A stretch of 48,482 nt of DNA from Shewanella xiamenensis (GTDB lineage: Bacteria; Pseudomonadota; Gammaproteobacteria; Enterobacterales; Shewanellaceae): assembly GCF_014647135.1 (NCBI RefSeq), contig NZ_BMOP01000028.1:1-48482 (forward strand). The letters are read 5' to 3'. Shown piece after piece: positions 25,967-34,486 of this stretch. The notes under the pieces are model-generated. The model worked only from the letters and a program-made list of their open reading frames with translations. It did not search any database and had not been told where the DNA came from. The position numbers and the translations under genes were made by a program. The stretch's first letter is position 1, and every line of letters starts with the position of its first letter.

Positions 25967-26428
25967 TTATAAGAAACGGATCACCTGATTACTGCTACCC
26001 CGATATGGAAGGCTCGGATCTGCAAGATTTTGCTCAAATTTGCCATCCACCAGCACATCTACATATTCCAGCACCGCACGCTGTTTATCGCTCAATTCAT
26101 TCCATACATAGCCCGTCCACAGCCAAATATCTTTACCGGGACATTCAGCTTTGACGCGCTTAACAAGCGCCAAAATCCCCTCAAGATTGGCGGGTAAAAG
26201 TGGATCGCCGCCAGAGAGTGATAAGCCACGGCGAACGATCCGCGTATCCAGCAAATCGGCGATGATATTATCTTCCATTGCCTTATCAAATAAATGGCCA
26301 GAGCGCACATCCCAAGTACTTTGATTATAGCAACCACGGCATTGGTGCTCACAACCTGAAACAAATAAGGTGGCCCGAGTGCCTGGGCCGTTGACCACAT
26401 CAACGGGATAATATTGCTGATAGTTCAT
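25967..26428 (-). CDS. nrdG: Anaerobic ribonucleotide reductase activating protein NrdG
   Basis: A 153-residue radical-SAM enzyme that installs the glycyl radical on NrdD. The cluster motif is SGCEHQCRGCYNQSTW, with C26, C30 and C33 (CX3CX2C). It is followed by the SAM-binding GGDPLLP stretch. The ATG at 26428 gives MNYQQYYPVDVVNGPG, which aligns with the E. coli start; the frame is open a further 17 codons upstream. It lies 115 bp after nrdD, with a terminator-like hairpin in between. Confidence 0.96.
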   Translation of the reverse strand: MNYQQYYPVDVVNGPGTRATLFVSGCEHQCRGCYNQSTWDVRSGHLFDKAMEDNIIADLLDTRIVRRGLSLSGGDPLLPANLEGILALVKRVKAECPGKDIWLWTGYVWNELSDKQRAVLEYVDVLVDGKFEQNLADPSLPYRGSSNQVIRFL

Positions 26429-26470
26429 TGTATAAGTCCAATACGAAATACAAGGAGCGCCAGACTGGCT

Positions 26471-26508
26471 AAAAATCAAAGCACAGTCCCATGCTAAGCG
26501 ACTGTGCT
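26471..26508 (-). terminator. Terminator/attenuator between nrdD and nrdG
   Basis: On the minus strand AGCACAGTC and GACTGTGCT form a 9-bp stem with an 11-nt loop, followed by TTGATTTTT. It would lower nrdG expression relative to nrdD, or end a monocistronic nrdD transcript. Confidence 0.7.
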
Positions 26509-26543
26509 GATATCAGTGTAACAAACACAACAAGGCAAAAATG

Positions 26544-28661
26544 TTACAAGTGTTTGATCCTACGCTTCACTTCTTCTTGCTTACCATGGTTGAACGGTCT
26601 GGCATCGGGACTGCCTAAGTAACCACACACACGGCGCGTAACAGACACTCGACTTGGCTCATGGTTGCCGCATTTAGGGCAAGTAAATCCTTTACTAGTA
26701 CAGCTAAATTCGCCGGTAAAACCACAATCATAACATTCGTCAATCGGCGTGTTAGTACCGTAGTAAGGTACACGGCTATAGCTGTAATCCCAGACATTTT
26801 CGAGCGCTTCGATATTGTGCTGCATATTAGGATATTCGCCGTAGCAAATAAAACCACCATTGGCGATGGCGGGATATGGCTGCTCAAAATCGATCTTATC
26901 GTAAGGATTCACGTGCTTTTCCACATCTAAATGGAAGCTATTGGTGTAATAGCCCTTATCGGTTACCCCCGCAACCACACCAAACTGGCGCGCATCGAGC
27001 TTACAAAAACGACTGCAGAGACTCTCACTTGGGGTGCTATAAAGGCTGAATCCATAACCCGTTTCGGCCTTCCATGCGTCGGTAGCCGCTTTAAGGTGCG
27101 CAACAATCGCCACCGCTTTTTCACGAAGCTTAGCATCATCAAACACATGGGTTTCAGTGCCATAGAGCGCATTAATGGTTTCATGTAAACCGATATAACC
27201 TAATGAAATCGATGCCCGACCATTTTTAAAGATTTGGGCGATATCATCATCGGCACGCAAGCGCACGCCACAGGCACCTTCCATATACAAAATCGGCGCA
27301 ACTCTGGCTTTCACTCCGTTTAACCGTTCGATACGCGTATCTAATGCGCGGCGGGCAAGTAATAGCCGCTCATCCAGAATACGGTAGAACTCAGCCTCAT
27401 CGCCATTCGCTTCTAGCGCAACACGTGGCAAGTTTAAGCTAACAACGCCAAGGTTATTGCGGCCTTCATGGACGAGTTCACCATTTTCTTTATAGGAACC
27501 TAAAAAGCTGCGGCAACCCATAGGCGTTTTGAACGAACCCGTCACTTTTTCCACTTGCTCATAGTTCAAAATATCTGGGTACATGCGCATACTGGCGCAT
27601 TTAAGGGCCATTTGTTTTACATCGTAATTGCAATCGCCGACTTTGTGGTTAATACCATCACGGATGGCAAACACCAATTTAGGGAACACCGCTGTTTTAC
27701 GATTTTTACCTAACCCCGCCATGCGTACTTTCAGCATCGATTGTTGAATTAAACGCGACTCCCACGAAGTACCTAGACCGAAACCAAAGGTCACAAACGG
27801 GGTTTGTCCATTAGCGGTATGTAAGGTATTCACCTCATATTCAAGGGATTGGAAAGCATCGTGGCATTCTTTTTCAGTCTGAGCAGTGGCATAGGCTTTA
27901 GCATCTTTAATCTGCCAATTCAGTGCCACTTGATAATGTTTGTCATAACTCTTGGCCACAAAAGGCGCTAACACTTCATCAATACGATTAATCGTGGTGC
28001 CGCCATAGATATGGCTTGCCACTTGGGCAATAATTTGCGCCGTCACGGCTGTAGCGGTAGAGATCGATTTTGGGGTCTCAATTTCGGCGTTGCCCATCTT
28101 AAAGCCATGGGTCAACATGCCCGCCAAATCAATCAACATACAGTTAAACATCGGGAAAAAGGGCGAGTAATCAAGATCGTGATAGTGGATCTCACCGATT
28201 TCGTGCGCAGCCACCACATCCTTAGGCAGAATATGACTCTTGGCATAATGTTTAGCCACGATGCCCGCCAGCAGATCCCGTTGAGTTGGGATCACTTTAG
28301 AGTCTTTATTGGCGTTTTCATTTAACAGCGCGGCATTGCTCTGCTCGACTAAACCACGGATTTCAAGATTGAGCTTACTGGTAGCATCGCGGCAAATGTC
28401 TCTGTCGTGACGATATTCAATGTAGACCCGTGCCAATGATTTATAAGGGCCTTCCATCAATAGGTTTTCAACTGCATCCTGTAGATGGTGGATTTCAACT
28501 TCTGCCATATTCGCCACTCGTTCTCTCACACAAGCGGCTACCGTCGCGGCATAATCTGCGTCCTCTATCCCAACCGAGTTTGCAGCAGCGACCACTGCAT
28601 CTCTTATCCTTGTTTCATCAAAAGGTGTGCGGCAACCATCCCGCTTGATCACGACTGGCAT
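26544..28661 (-). CDS. nrdD: Anaerobic ribonucleoside-triphosphate reductase NrdD
   Basis: A 705-residue class III reductase that makes dNTPs from NTPs without oxygen. The N-terminal ATP-cone (about residues 2-95, VVIKRDGCRTPFDETRIRDAV) gives allosteric control by ATP/dATP. The zinc site is formed by CYDCGFTGEF and CPKCG near the end, and the glycyl radical lies in SVTRRVCGYLGSPDARPFN. The length is close to that of E. coli NrdD. The ATG is preceded by GAGAGGAA 7-8 nt upstream. The upstream region carries NrdR boxes and an FNR-type site. Confidence 0.97.
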   Translation of the reverse strand: MPVVIKRDGCRTPFDETRIRDAVVAAANSVGIEDADYAATVAACVRERVANMAEVEIHHLQDAVENLLMEGPYKSLARVYIEYRHDRDICRDATSKLNLEIRGLVEQSNAALLNENANKDSKVIPTQRDLLAGIVAKHYAKSHILPKDVVAAHEIGEIHYHDLDYSPFFPMFNCMLIDLAGMLTHGFKMGNAEIETPKSISTATAVTAQIIAQVASHIYGGTTINRIDEVLAPFVAKSYDKHYQVALNWQIKDAKAYATAQTEKECHDAFQSLEYEVNTLHTANGQTPFVTFGFGLGTSWESRLIQQSMLKVRMAGLGKNRKTAVFPKLVFAIRDGINHKVGDCNYDVKQMALKCASMRMYPDILNYEQVEKVTGSFKTPMGCRSFLGSYKENGELVHEGRNNLGVVSLNLPRVALEANGDEAEFYRILDERLLLARRALDTRIERLNGVKARVAPILYMEGACGVRLRADDDIAQIFKNGRASISLGYIGLHETINALYGTETHVFDDAKLREKAVAIVAHLKAATDAWKAETGYGFSLYSTPSESLCSRFCKLDARQFGVVAGVTDKGYYTNSFHLDVEKHVNPYDKIDFEQPYPAIANGGFICYGEYPNMQHNIEALENVWDYSYSRVPYYGTNTPIDECYDCGFTGEFSCTSKGFTCPKCGNHEPSRVSVTRRVCGYLGSPDARPFNHGKQEEVKRRIKHL

Positions 28662-28693
28662 TGTTTAATTCCTCTCCATCCCGATTAAAATTA

Positions 28694-28738
28694 ACACTAT
28701 ATATAGTGATTAAATAATCTATCAACACAATATGTAGG
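28694..28738 (-). promoter_or_regulatory. Tandem NrdR boxes upstream of nrdD
   Basis: Box 1, ACACTATATATAGTGA at 28694-28709, contains a perfect 14-bp palindrome and matches the NrdR consensus. Box 2, ACACAATATGTAGG at 28725-28738, is weaker. The boxes start exactly 31 bp apart, three helical turns, which is the known NrdR arrangement. They lie 33 bp upstream of the nrdD start and should repress nrdD when dATP is plentiful. Confidence 0.88.
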
Positions 28739-28768
28739 CAATTAAGCGGCATCGACACCTAAAATTCC

Positions 28769-28782
28769 ATGATCCAGATCAT
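28769..28782. promoter_or_regulatory. FNR/EtrA-type site upstream of nrdD
   Basis: ATGATCCAGATCAT keeps the TGAT-N4-ATCA core of the FNR consensus TTGAT-N4-ATCAA, inside a nearly perfect 16-bp palindrome (CATGATC / GATCATG). It is about 108 bp upstream of nrdD, consistent with anaerobic activation by EtrA/FNR. A CRP-type protein could also use it. Confidence 0.6.
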
Positions 28783-28964
28783 GATTTATCGGATGGATAA
28801 AAAGAACAAATAAGAACTGCTGCCAAACCCAATGATCTCAGTTTTAGGCCTTGACCTTGATGCTAAAGCAAGATAGTAGACGCAGGAAATGGCGCTAATA
28901 ATGACAAAAGACTCTGACCCAAAAGCCAAAGTCTATTGTTTTTGAAAGAATATTGTAAATAAGA

Positions 28965-29645
28965 CTAGCGCTTAGCTAAGGCAAGATAACTGCTCAATTG
29001 TCCCAACGCCGATTGCTGCATCCCCATGGATGAAGCCACCTGCATCGTTGATTTAAGTCCCTGCCATAACTGTTTTTGACTATCGCTCATGATGGGGTTG
29101 CTATTCAAATAATCCGTTAATTGACCAAACACTTTAGTCGCCTTTTGTGCCAGCACTGGCGACTGGGCATCATCCATGTTTTTTAACACATTTTTAGCAT
29201 CTACTAACGTGTTGATCATAGGGCTATTAGGCGATTTTTCAGCCAAAGACTTTAGCTCATCATCGATAAAATCCTGCAAAGACTGCTTATTGGTACTTTG
29301 GCTTGGCAAACTAATGCCGTTTTGCGAGAGCCGTTCCACCTGTGCATCGGAAAGAATACCGTCTTTTTGTAACCGCGAGACTAAAGCGGGTATCTCAGCC
29401 ACGCTAAATTTGCCATCAGCAAAAAAATCTTTCGACATGGCCTGAATTTTTTGTGCTCGCAGTGCCCGTGGTGACAGCGCTATCTCCTCACTCGGTTTAG
29501 TATCAACCTTAGGGGGTTCTTTGGCAGAGGAGTTTGACTCCGTACTCGATTCAGTTTTACCTGTCTCCGTCTTTTTGCTATTCAGGCCATAAGCTTCAGC
29601 GGCACTGTTACGATTTAGATTAAGGGCATTTAAAAGAGAATTCAT
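28965..29645 (-). CDS. Hypothetical protein with Ser/Glu-rich linker
   Basis: About 226 residues, unrecognised. The ATG at 29645 is used; a TTG two codons upstream is possible. Residues 20-55 are a Ser/Thr/Lys/Glu-rich low-complexity linker (KKTETGKTESSTESNSSAK). Then comes IALSPRALRAQKIQAMSKDFFADGKFSVAEIPALVSRLQKDG and a helical C-terminal domain. The stretch FFADGKFSVAEIPALVSRL faintly resembles a helix-loop-helix of the EF-hand type, but a full ligand loop is not visible. There is no signal peptide or membrane segment. It has the same kind of N-terminal architecture as the FlxA-like protein in this window, and GCCGAATT lies just upstream. Confidence 0.65.
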   Translation of the reverse strand: MNSLLNALNLNRNSAAEAYGLNSKKTETGKTESSTESNSSAKEPPKVDTKPSEEIALSPRALRAQKIQAMSKDFFADGKFSVAEIPALVSRLQKDGILSDAQVERLSQNGISLPSQSTNKQSLQDFIDDELKSLAEKSPNSPMINTLVDAKNVLKNMDDAQSPVLAQKATKVFGQLTDYLNSNPIMSDSQKQLWQGLKSTMQVASSMGMQQSALGQLSSYLALAKR

Positions 29646-29757
29646 CGTCAATAATTCGGCGTCTAATACTGATTAATGGTTTTAAAGCAAAAACTAAGCC
29701 AATCAAGCAGTAAGTAGTGTCATATCGTAATTAACAGATAAATTCATCCTAACATTT

Positions 29758-30705
29758 TTAGCCTTTCCAGATCGCTGCTTCAATTAAATGTGCCACTTTT
29801 GCCACGGCGGCTTCACCTGCTGCAATGGCTTCAGCTGCTCGGTGGAACTCCATGGTGCCGATATTAGCCACTTCGGGTACAACACAGATATCGGGAGGGT
29901 CACCCATTAAACGCGCCCGTTTATGCCGCTGCTCTAAAATACTCATCGACTGGGACATCACCGCAATCATACCGGGATTAGATTTAGTCCCTAGGGAAAA
30001 CTTATCGGTTAAGCTACCGACATATTCTCGCCCGCGGGCGAATAAATCCATAAAACCCGTTTCTTGGCGCGCGGGCATTTGGGTTTCATCTTTAGGTGCC
30101 CGATGGCTGGTCATATTAACGGGTAAAACTTGTAATCGACCGGTATGAAAACCTTGTAAATCAACGGCAATGACAATATCTACCCCCATAGCACGGCTCA
30201 CCGAAACGGGGACAGGATTAACAACTGCACCATCCACCAACCAACGCTCACCTTGACGGACAGGCGCTAATATCCCAGGCATAGAGCAAGAGGCCCGTAC
30301 GGCTTGGCGTAAATCACCATGGCGAAACCAGATTTCCTGACCTGAATACAGATCCGTAGCAATGGCCGCAAAGGGACGCTCTAAATCCTCGATATTGATA
30401 TCACCAATCCGCGATTGCAGCACATCGAATACTTTTTCGCCGCCAATTAGCCCACCTTTACGCCAACGAATATCCATCAGTCCCAACACATCCCAACTAG
30501 AGAAGCTGCGCACCCACTCTTCAAGTTCCGCTAAATGATTATGAGCATAAGCAGCGCCAACAAGGGCGCCGATTGAGCATCCAGCGACCTTATCGGGTTT
30601 AATTCCCATCGCGGCGAGCCCATTGAGTACGCCAATATGCGCCCAACCTTTGGCTGCACCACTGCCTAAGGCAATACCGATCGTCGGAGTTGTCCCCTTA
30701 CTCAT
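29758..30705 (-). CDS. rssA: Patatin-like phospholipase family protein, RssA-like
   Basis: A 315-residue serine hydrolase of the patatin family. The oxyanion-hole motif is GSGAAKGWAHIGVL (residues 14-27), the nucleophile S44 lies in GCSIGA, and catalytic D158 lies in VDGAVVNPVP. The fold and length match RssA-type proteins, probably acyl hydrolases. In E. coli rssA is next to rssB, which is not present here. The C-terminal 100 residues are variable. It is a single gene; no signal peptide is visible, so it is cytoplasmic. Confidence 0.85.
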   Translation of the reverse strand: MSKGTTPTIGIALGSGAAKGWAHIGVLNGLAAMGIKPDKVAGCSIGALVGAAYAHNHLAELEEWVRSFSSWDVLGLMDIRWRKGGLIGGEKVFDVLQSRIGDINIEDLERPFAAIATDLYSGQEIWFRHGDLRQAVRASCSMPGILAPVRQGERWLVDGAVVNPVPVSVSRAMGVDIVIAVDLQGFHTGRLQVLPVNMTSHRAPKDETQMPARQETGFMDLFARGREYVGSLTDKFSLGTKSNPGMIAVMSQSMSILEQRHKRARLMGDPPDICVVPEVANIGTMEFHRAAEAIAAGEAAVAKVAHLIEAAIWKG

Positions 30706-31085
30706 AATAAATTCCCTTAATAAATCGATGATTTAAAGAAGCGCTATGACGTGAAAAAGCTAAATTCCAGCCAAAGTGTTGTCAATCATTAGACAACATA
30801 AACCGTTATGCTAGCCAGTCATTAGATACATTTATATGGTTTACGCTCGGCCTTATCCCCTTGCCATACTCAAGGGCAGAGAGCAACCACATCGTCGCTT
30901 GATATCCTGTAAGTTCATAGCCAATTTGGCTAAACATAGCACTCGGGGCAAATATCGAGCGTGACACAAGCCAAGCAAATAAGTGGCTATTTAGATGATT
31001 ACGAAAGATTATGCCCAATCAAGATAGCTGACCATAGTGATTTAGCGCTATAATCTGCCCTCACTCAGATTTAGGGGATATACCT
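30706..31085. other. Divergent intergenic region with DEAD-box gene promoter
   Basis: About 380 bases. The only signals seen are the promoter at its right end and a small inverted repeat GTTGTC (30778-30783) / GACAAC (30792-30797). The open frame at 30806-31018 on the minus strand has no coding character. Confidence 0.4.
31028..31054 (+). promoter_or_regulatory. Promoter of the DEAD-box helicase gene
   Basis: A perfect TATAAT at 31049-31054 with a weak CTGACC about 15 nt upstream. Transcription would start near 31061, 12 nt before the AGGGGA ribosome binding site. Confidence 0.45.
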
Positions 31086-32435
31086 TTGCAGTTTACTGAT
31101 TTTTCTCTGGACCAGCGTCTGTTACAAAGCTTAAAGCATATGGGGATTGCAACCCCAACCGCCATCCAGGAACAAGCATTACCTATCGCATTGGCAGGTA
31201 AAGATTTAATGGCATCATCAAAGACTGGGTCAGGTAAGACCTTGGCTTTTTTGCTGCCCGCATTGCAAAGGGTTATCTCCACTCGCGCCCTCAGTAAGCG
31301 CGACCCTAGAGTATTAATTTTATTACCGACCCGCGAATTAGCCCATCAGGTGTACAGTCAGTTACGCTTATTGGTGGCCAATACCCAATATAAAGCGATT
31401 AGTATATTGGGCGGTGAAAACTTTAACGATCAGGCTAAAGCGCTGGCAAAAGAGCCGCATTTTATTGTTGCAACACCAGGGCGAATCGCTGATCACTTAG
31501 AACAAAAAAACTTATTCCTCAATGGATTAGAGTTGTTAGTTTTGGACGAAGCCGACCGTATGTTGGATTTAGGCTTTGCGCCACAGTTAAAAGCTATCAA
31601 CGAGGCGGCCGATCATAAACGTCGTCAGACCTTAATGTTCTCAGCAACCTTAGATCATAGTGAAATCAATGATATCGCGGCGGCCTTACTTAAAAATCCA
31701 TTACATGTGGCAATCGGCACAGCCCACAGTGAACATCAGGATATTTCGCAGCGAATTTATCTGTGTGATCATTTAGATCATAAAGAAGCCCTGCTCAGTC
31801 GTTTACTGACGGATGAATCGCACAAGCAAGTGATTATTTTTACCGCCACCCGTGCCGATACAGAGCGGTTAGCCGCTAAGCTCTCGGCTCAAGGTTTTGC
31901 AACAGCCGCCTTAAGTGGCGAGTTAAAACAAACGGCACGTAACCAGATCATGGACCAATTTGCCCGTGGTCAGCAGCAAATATTGGTGACCACAGATGTG
32001 GCATCCCGTGGTTTAGACTTACTGAATGTATCATTAGTCATTAACTTCGACATGCCCAAATTTGCCGAAGAATATGTTCATCGCATTGGCCGCACTGGCC
32101 GCGCGGGCGCCAAAGGTGACGCAATCTCCTTAGTTGGACCTAAGGATTGGGATAACTTTAAAAAAGTACAACTTTTTTTAAGAAAAACCTTCGAAATCAG
32201 TGTAATTAAAGGGCTCGAAGCTAAATTTAGTGGTCTAAAAGAAAAGCCAAAGTCCGTCGCGACTAAAGGTGTAGTAAAGGCAAACACCAAAGCCAAATCT
32301 AAACCTAAGTCGCACCTTGTTAAAGCAGCGCCATCCCGTGATAAACGCTTTATCACGGGTGTTGATGTCGGTGATGCGCCAATGCGCAAAAAACCTGCGG
32401 CACAACTGCTACAAGATAATGACGACGAGATCTAA
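31086..32435 (+). CDS. DEAD-box ATP-dependent RNA helicase
   Basis: A 449-residue helicase starting at a TTG with AGGGGA 7 nt upstream. All core motifs are present: Q motif GIATPTAIQ, I SSKTGSGKT, Ia PTRELA, Ib TPGR, II DEAD, III SAT, V TTDVASRGLD and VI HRIGRTGRAG. The core ends near residue 375. A basic Lys/Ala/Pro-rich tail follows (KGVVKANTKAKSKPKSHLVK), probably for RNA binding. Such enzymes remodel ribosomal or messenger RNA. Among E. coli homologues the sequence is nearest in feel to SrmB/RhlE, but I do not assign one. It is probably monocistronic. Confidence 0.92.
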   Translation: MQFTDFSLDQRLLQSLKHMGIATPTAIQEQALPIALAGKDLMASSKTGSGKTLAFLLPALQRVISTRALSKRDPRVLILLPTRELAHQVYSQLRLLVANTQYKAISILGGENFNDQAKALAKEPHFIVATPGRIADHLEQKNLFLNGLELLVLDEADRMLDLGFAPQLKAINEAADHKRRQTLMFSATLDHSEINDIAAALLKNPLHVAIGTAHSEHQDISQRIYLCDHLDHKEALLSRLLTDESHKQVIIFTATRADTERLAAKLSAQGFATAALSGELKQTARNQIMDQFARGQQQILVTTDVASRGLDLLNVSLVINFDMPKFAEEYVHRIGRTGRAGAKGDAISLVGPKDWDNFKKVQLFLRKTFEISVIKGLEAKFSGLKEKPKSVATKGVVKANTKAKSKPKSHLVKAAPSRDKRFITGVDVGDAPMRKKPAAQLLQDNDDEI

Positions 32436-32549
32436 AAATAACGCAAAAGATAGCTCAAGTCCGTGAAACTTGAGCGCTCAAAATGAGTGACTCGCTGGAG
32501 CGATTCTTCCGGCGATACATAAGTAATTTGAAATAGTTAAAGGTGTAAC

Positions 32550-32987
32550 ATGCGAATTTGTGGTGTTGAATTAAAAGGTGGCGAAGCCATCATCAGTCTG
32601 CTCAGTTACGAAGGTGAAACCTTCAACGTACCCAGCTGCCGTAAAGTGTCTTTTAGCATTGCACAGTCGGCATCGACGGAGGCAATTCGTGAGTTTCATT
32701 TTGCTTTCCATAAGTTGATGGAAGATTACAAGATCGATGAAATTGTCATTATTGAGCGTGAGCAAAAAGGCAAACTGGCAGGTTCTGCTACTAGCTTCAA
32801 ACTCGAAGCCGCAATTCAATTAGGCGAGCTGCCTGTAACCTTGCTATCTCCAGTGGCGATCAAGGAACAAAATAAGCGCAATCCACCTCAGGTAGACTTT
32901 GATAGCTTAGATCTGAAACGCTTCCAACAACCCGCCTTTGAGGCTGCCTACGCTCAGCAAAATCGCCATATTTTTGGTAAAGCTTAA
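32550..32987 (+). CDS. DUF3010 family protein
   Basis: A 145-residue protein matching the DUF3010 family of gamma-proteobacteria, with MRICGVELKGGEAIISLL at the start, then FHKLMEDYKIDEIVIIEREQKGKLAGSATSFKLEAAIQL. The alternating strands and the conserved acidic residue in the first strand suggest an RNase H-like fold. That is a fold inference only; no function is known. It follows the helicase by about 115 bp and could share its transcript. Confidence 0.85.
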   Translation: MRICGVELKGGEAIISLLSYEGETFNVPSCRKVSFSIAQSASTEAIREFHFAFHKLMEDYKIDEIVIIEREQKGKLAGSATSFKLEAAIQLGELPVTLLSPVAIKEQNKRNPPQVDFDSLDLKRFQQPAFEAAYAQQNRHIFGKA

Positions 32988-33043
32988 GTGCTCTTGCTTG
33001 GCGCTATCACTTAGCGCCAAGCCTCTTACATGTCGCAAGCATC

Positions 33044-33571
33044 ATGCAAAACCTAAAATATGTCAGTGGTTATAGCCTAGATATCCAACGCCAAGTTGAA
33101 CAGCTTTTACAAAGTGGCAAGCTTGGGGAAGTATTGCTTCGCCGTCATCCGCACATTCATCATATCCGCAGCGATAAAGCCCTCTACGACTATACCCAAG
33201 GGATAAAAAATCAGTTTTTACGCCAATCCTCTCCCCTATCGAAAGTGATCTTTGATGACAAAATTAGCATGAGTCATCATGCACTTGGCTTACATTCCTA
33301 CGTATCTAGAGTGCAAGGTAACAAAATCAAAGCGAAGAATGAAATTCGTATCTCTTCTCGCTTAAAACGTGTACCTGAACCTTTGTTACGAATGGTAGTG
33401 GTGCACGAACTCGCCCACCTAAAAGAGAAGGATCACAATAAAGCTTTTTATAATCTGTGTACTTATATGGAACCAGATTACCACCAATTTGAATTTGATC
33501 TGCGCTTACTGCTGACCTGTATTGATGCCAATCAATCCCCTTATATCGCGCACTCAATAGACTCAGTTTGA
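33044..33571 (+). CDS. YgjP-like metallopeptidase domain protein
   Basis: A 175-residue protein of the YgjP/WLM (DUF45) family. Zinc-binding HExxH is at residues 121-125 (VVVHELAHLKEKDHNKAF), with H131 as the likely third ligand. The family includes SprT-like and Wss1-like proteases, but the substrate of bacterial YgjP is not known. It lacks a signal peptide, so it is cytoplasmic. It follows DUF3010 closely (56 bp), which suggests a shared transcript. Confidence 0.82.
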   Translation: MQNLKYVSGYSLDIQRQVEQLLQSGKLGEVLLRRHPHIHHIRSDKALYDYTQGIKNQFLRQSSPLSKVIFDDKISMSHHALGLHSYVSRVQGNKIKAKNEIRISSRLKRVPEPLLRMVVVHELAHLKEKDHNKAFYNLCTYMEPDYHQFEFDLRLLLTCIDANQSPYIAHSIDSV

Positions 33572-33657
33572 GTACTTATTTTTATTGCCCCAAGAGTTGA
33601 CTGATAATAGTTTTCATTTAGAATAACCATGTATTATCTGTCACGTACTTAGGCTGT

Positions 33658-34125
33658 ATGAAAACGCAAAATATTGGTAGAAAGCTAGAAAAATGGTGTA
33701 AGAAACAAGCCAAGAAACTGCAAAAGCAACAGGCAACATTATCCAATGCGGCATCAGTTAACTATGCTGCAAAATCATCTTTCTCAGCGGAACCAATAAA
33801 ACAGACGACTGCGGCCAAAAGTAAAAAAGCACAACGCAAGCACTTAAATCAATTATTGGCTGAGTATATTGCCAAACAACACATTCAAGATCTTGATAAA
33901 GCCGCACGTAAGCAGCAATTAAAATTAGCCAAAGCGCATTTTAATGCCGCAAATGATGCACAATTTTTATCCTTTGCAGCCATCAAACGCATTTCCCCCT
34001 TACCGACGGAGCGAAGCTTTGCACTTCGTCCTTATAAAAAGTCTCCCTGTGGAGGATGTCCTGCATTAAAGGGGCGTCTATGTAAATGTGCGTTAAAAGC
34101 GATGCAGAAACGCCAGGCAAGTTAA
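33658..34125 (+). CDS. Basic protein with C-terminal cysteine cluster
   Basis: A 155-residue, strongly basic protein I do not recognise. Residues 10-100 are Lys/Gln/Ala-rich helices (KLEKWCKKQAKKLQKQQ, KSKKAQRKHLNQLLAEYIA), plausibly nucleic-acid or ribosome binding. The C-terminus has SPCGGCPALKGRLCKCALK, giving the arrangement CxxC-x8-CxC, which could bind zinc. The gene follows the YgjP-like gene by 86 bp. The combination is unusual and the role is unknown. Confidence 0.6.
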   Translation: MKTQNIGRKLEKWCKKQAKKLQKQQATLSNAASVNYAAKSSFSAEPIKQTTAAKSKKAQRKHLNQLLAEYIAKQHIQDLDKAARKQQLKLAKAHFNAANDAQFLSFAAIKRISPLPTERSFALRPYKKSPCGGCPALKGRLCKCALKAMQKRQAS

Positions 34126-34486
34126 TATTGTTTATCGATCTTGATTAAATAAATTTGAAGATATCTCAAAGTAAGAGTGGTTAGATATTTTCTGCTAGCT
34201 ATCTTCGCTATTCACACCTCATTCAATCAATACCTGTACGCTCACTAAAGCCTAAAGAGGCTCGATTTATTATTTTAAATACCGATAACAAGGGCGAAAT
34301 TTAATCAAATTTAAGCAAGCCGTCTTATCCAAGCATATGCAGCCAAACAACAAACCCAACAAAAAGCCTGACAAATACACCACTCAAATCATTTAGTTGC
34401 TGAGGCACATTCAATAGAAATACAAACGCCGATGAATCAGTATTCATCGGCGTTTTTATACTCAGAACGGGACAAACGAAAAGGAA
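34126..34486. other. Convergent intergenic region
   Basis: About 360 bases after the basic protein gene. The only feature seen is the strong bidirectional terminator at its right end. The rest is AT-rich with no repeat or RNA gene recognised. Confidence 0.4.
34424..34457. terminator. Bidirectional terminator, 14-bp perfect stem
   Basis: AAACGCCGATGAAT and ATTCATCGGCGTTT pair perfectly around CAGT, with T runs on both strands. It lies 29 bp past the stop of the minus-strand peptidase gene. Confidence 0.92.

Larger units (their letters stand above)
28662..28964. other. nrdD upstream region
   Basis: About 300 bases between nrdD and the next minus-strand gene's stop codon. It holds the NrdR boxes and the FNR-type site listed separately. 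The rest (28790-28960) shows nothing I recognise, and no clear terminator for the gene to its right was expected or seen on the minus strand. Confidence 0.5.

Noticed and set aside
29640..29700. Sigma-28 promoter for the 28965 hypothetical gene
   Set aside because: GCCGAATT is present, but no TAAAG-like -35 element lies at the required spacing, and the element would sit too close to the start codon.
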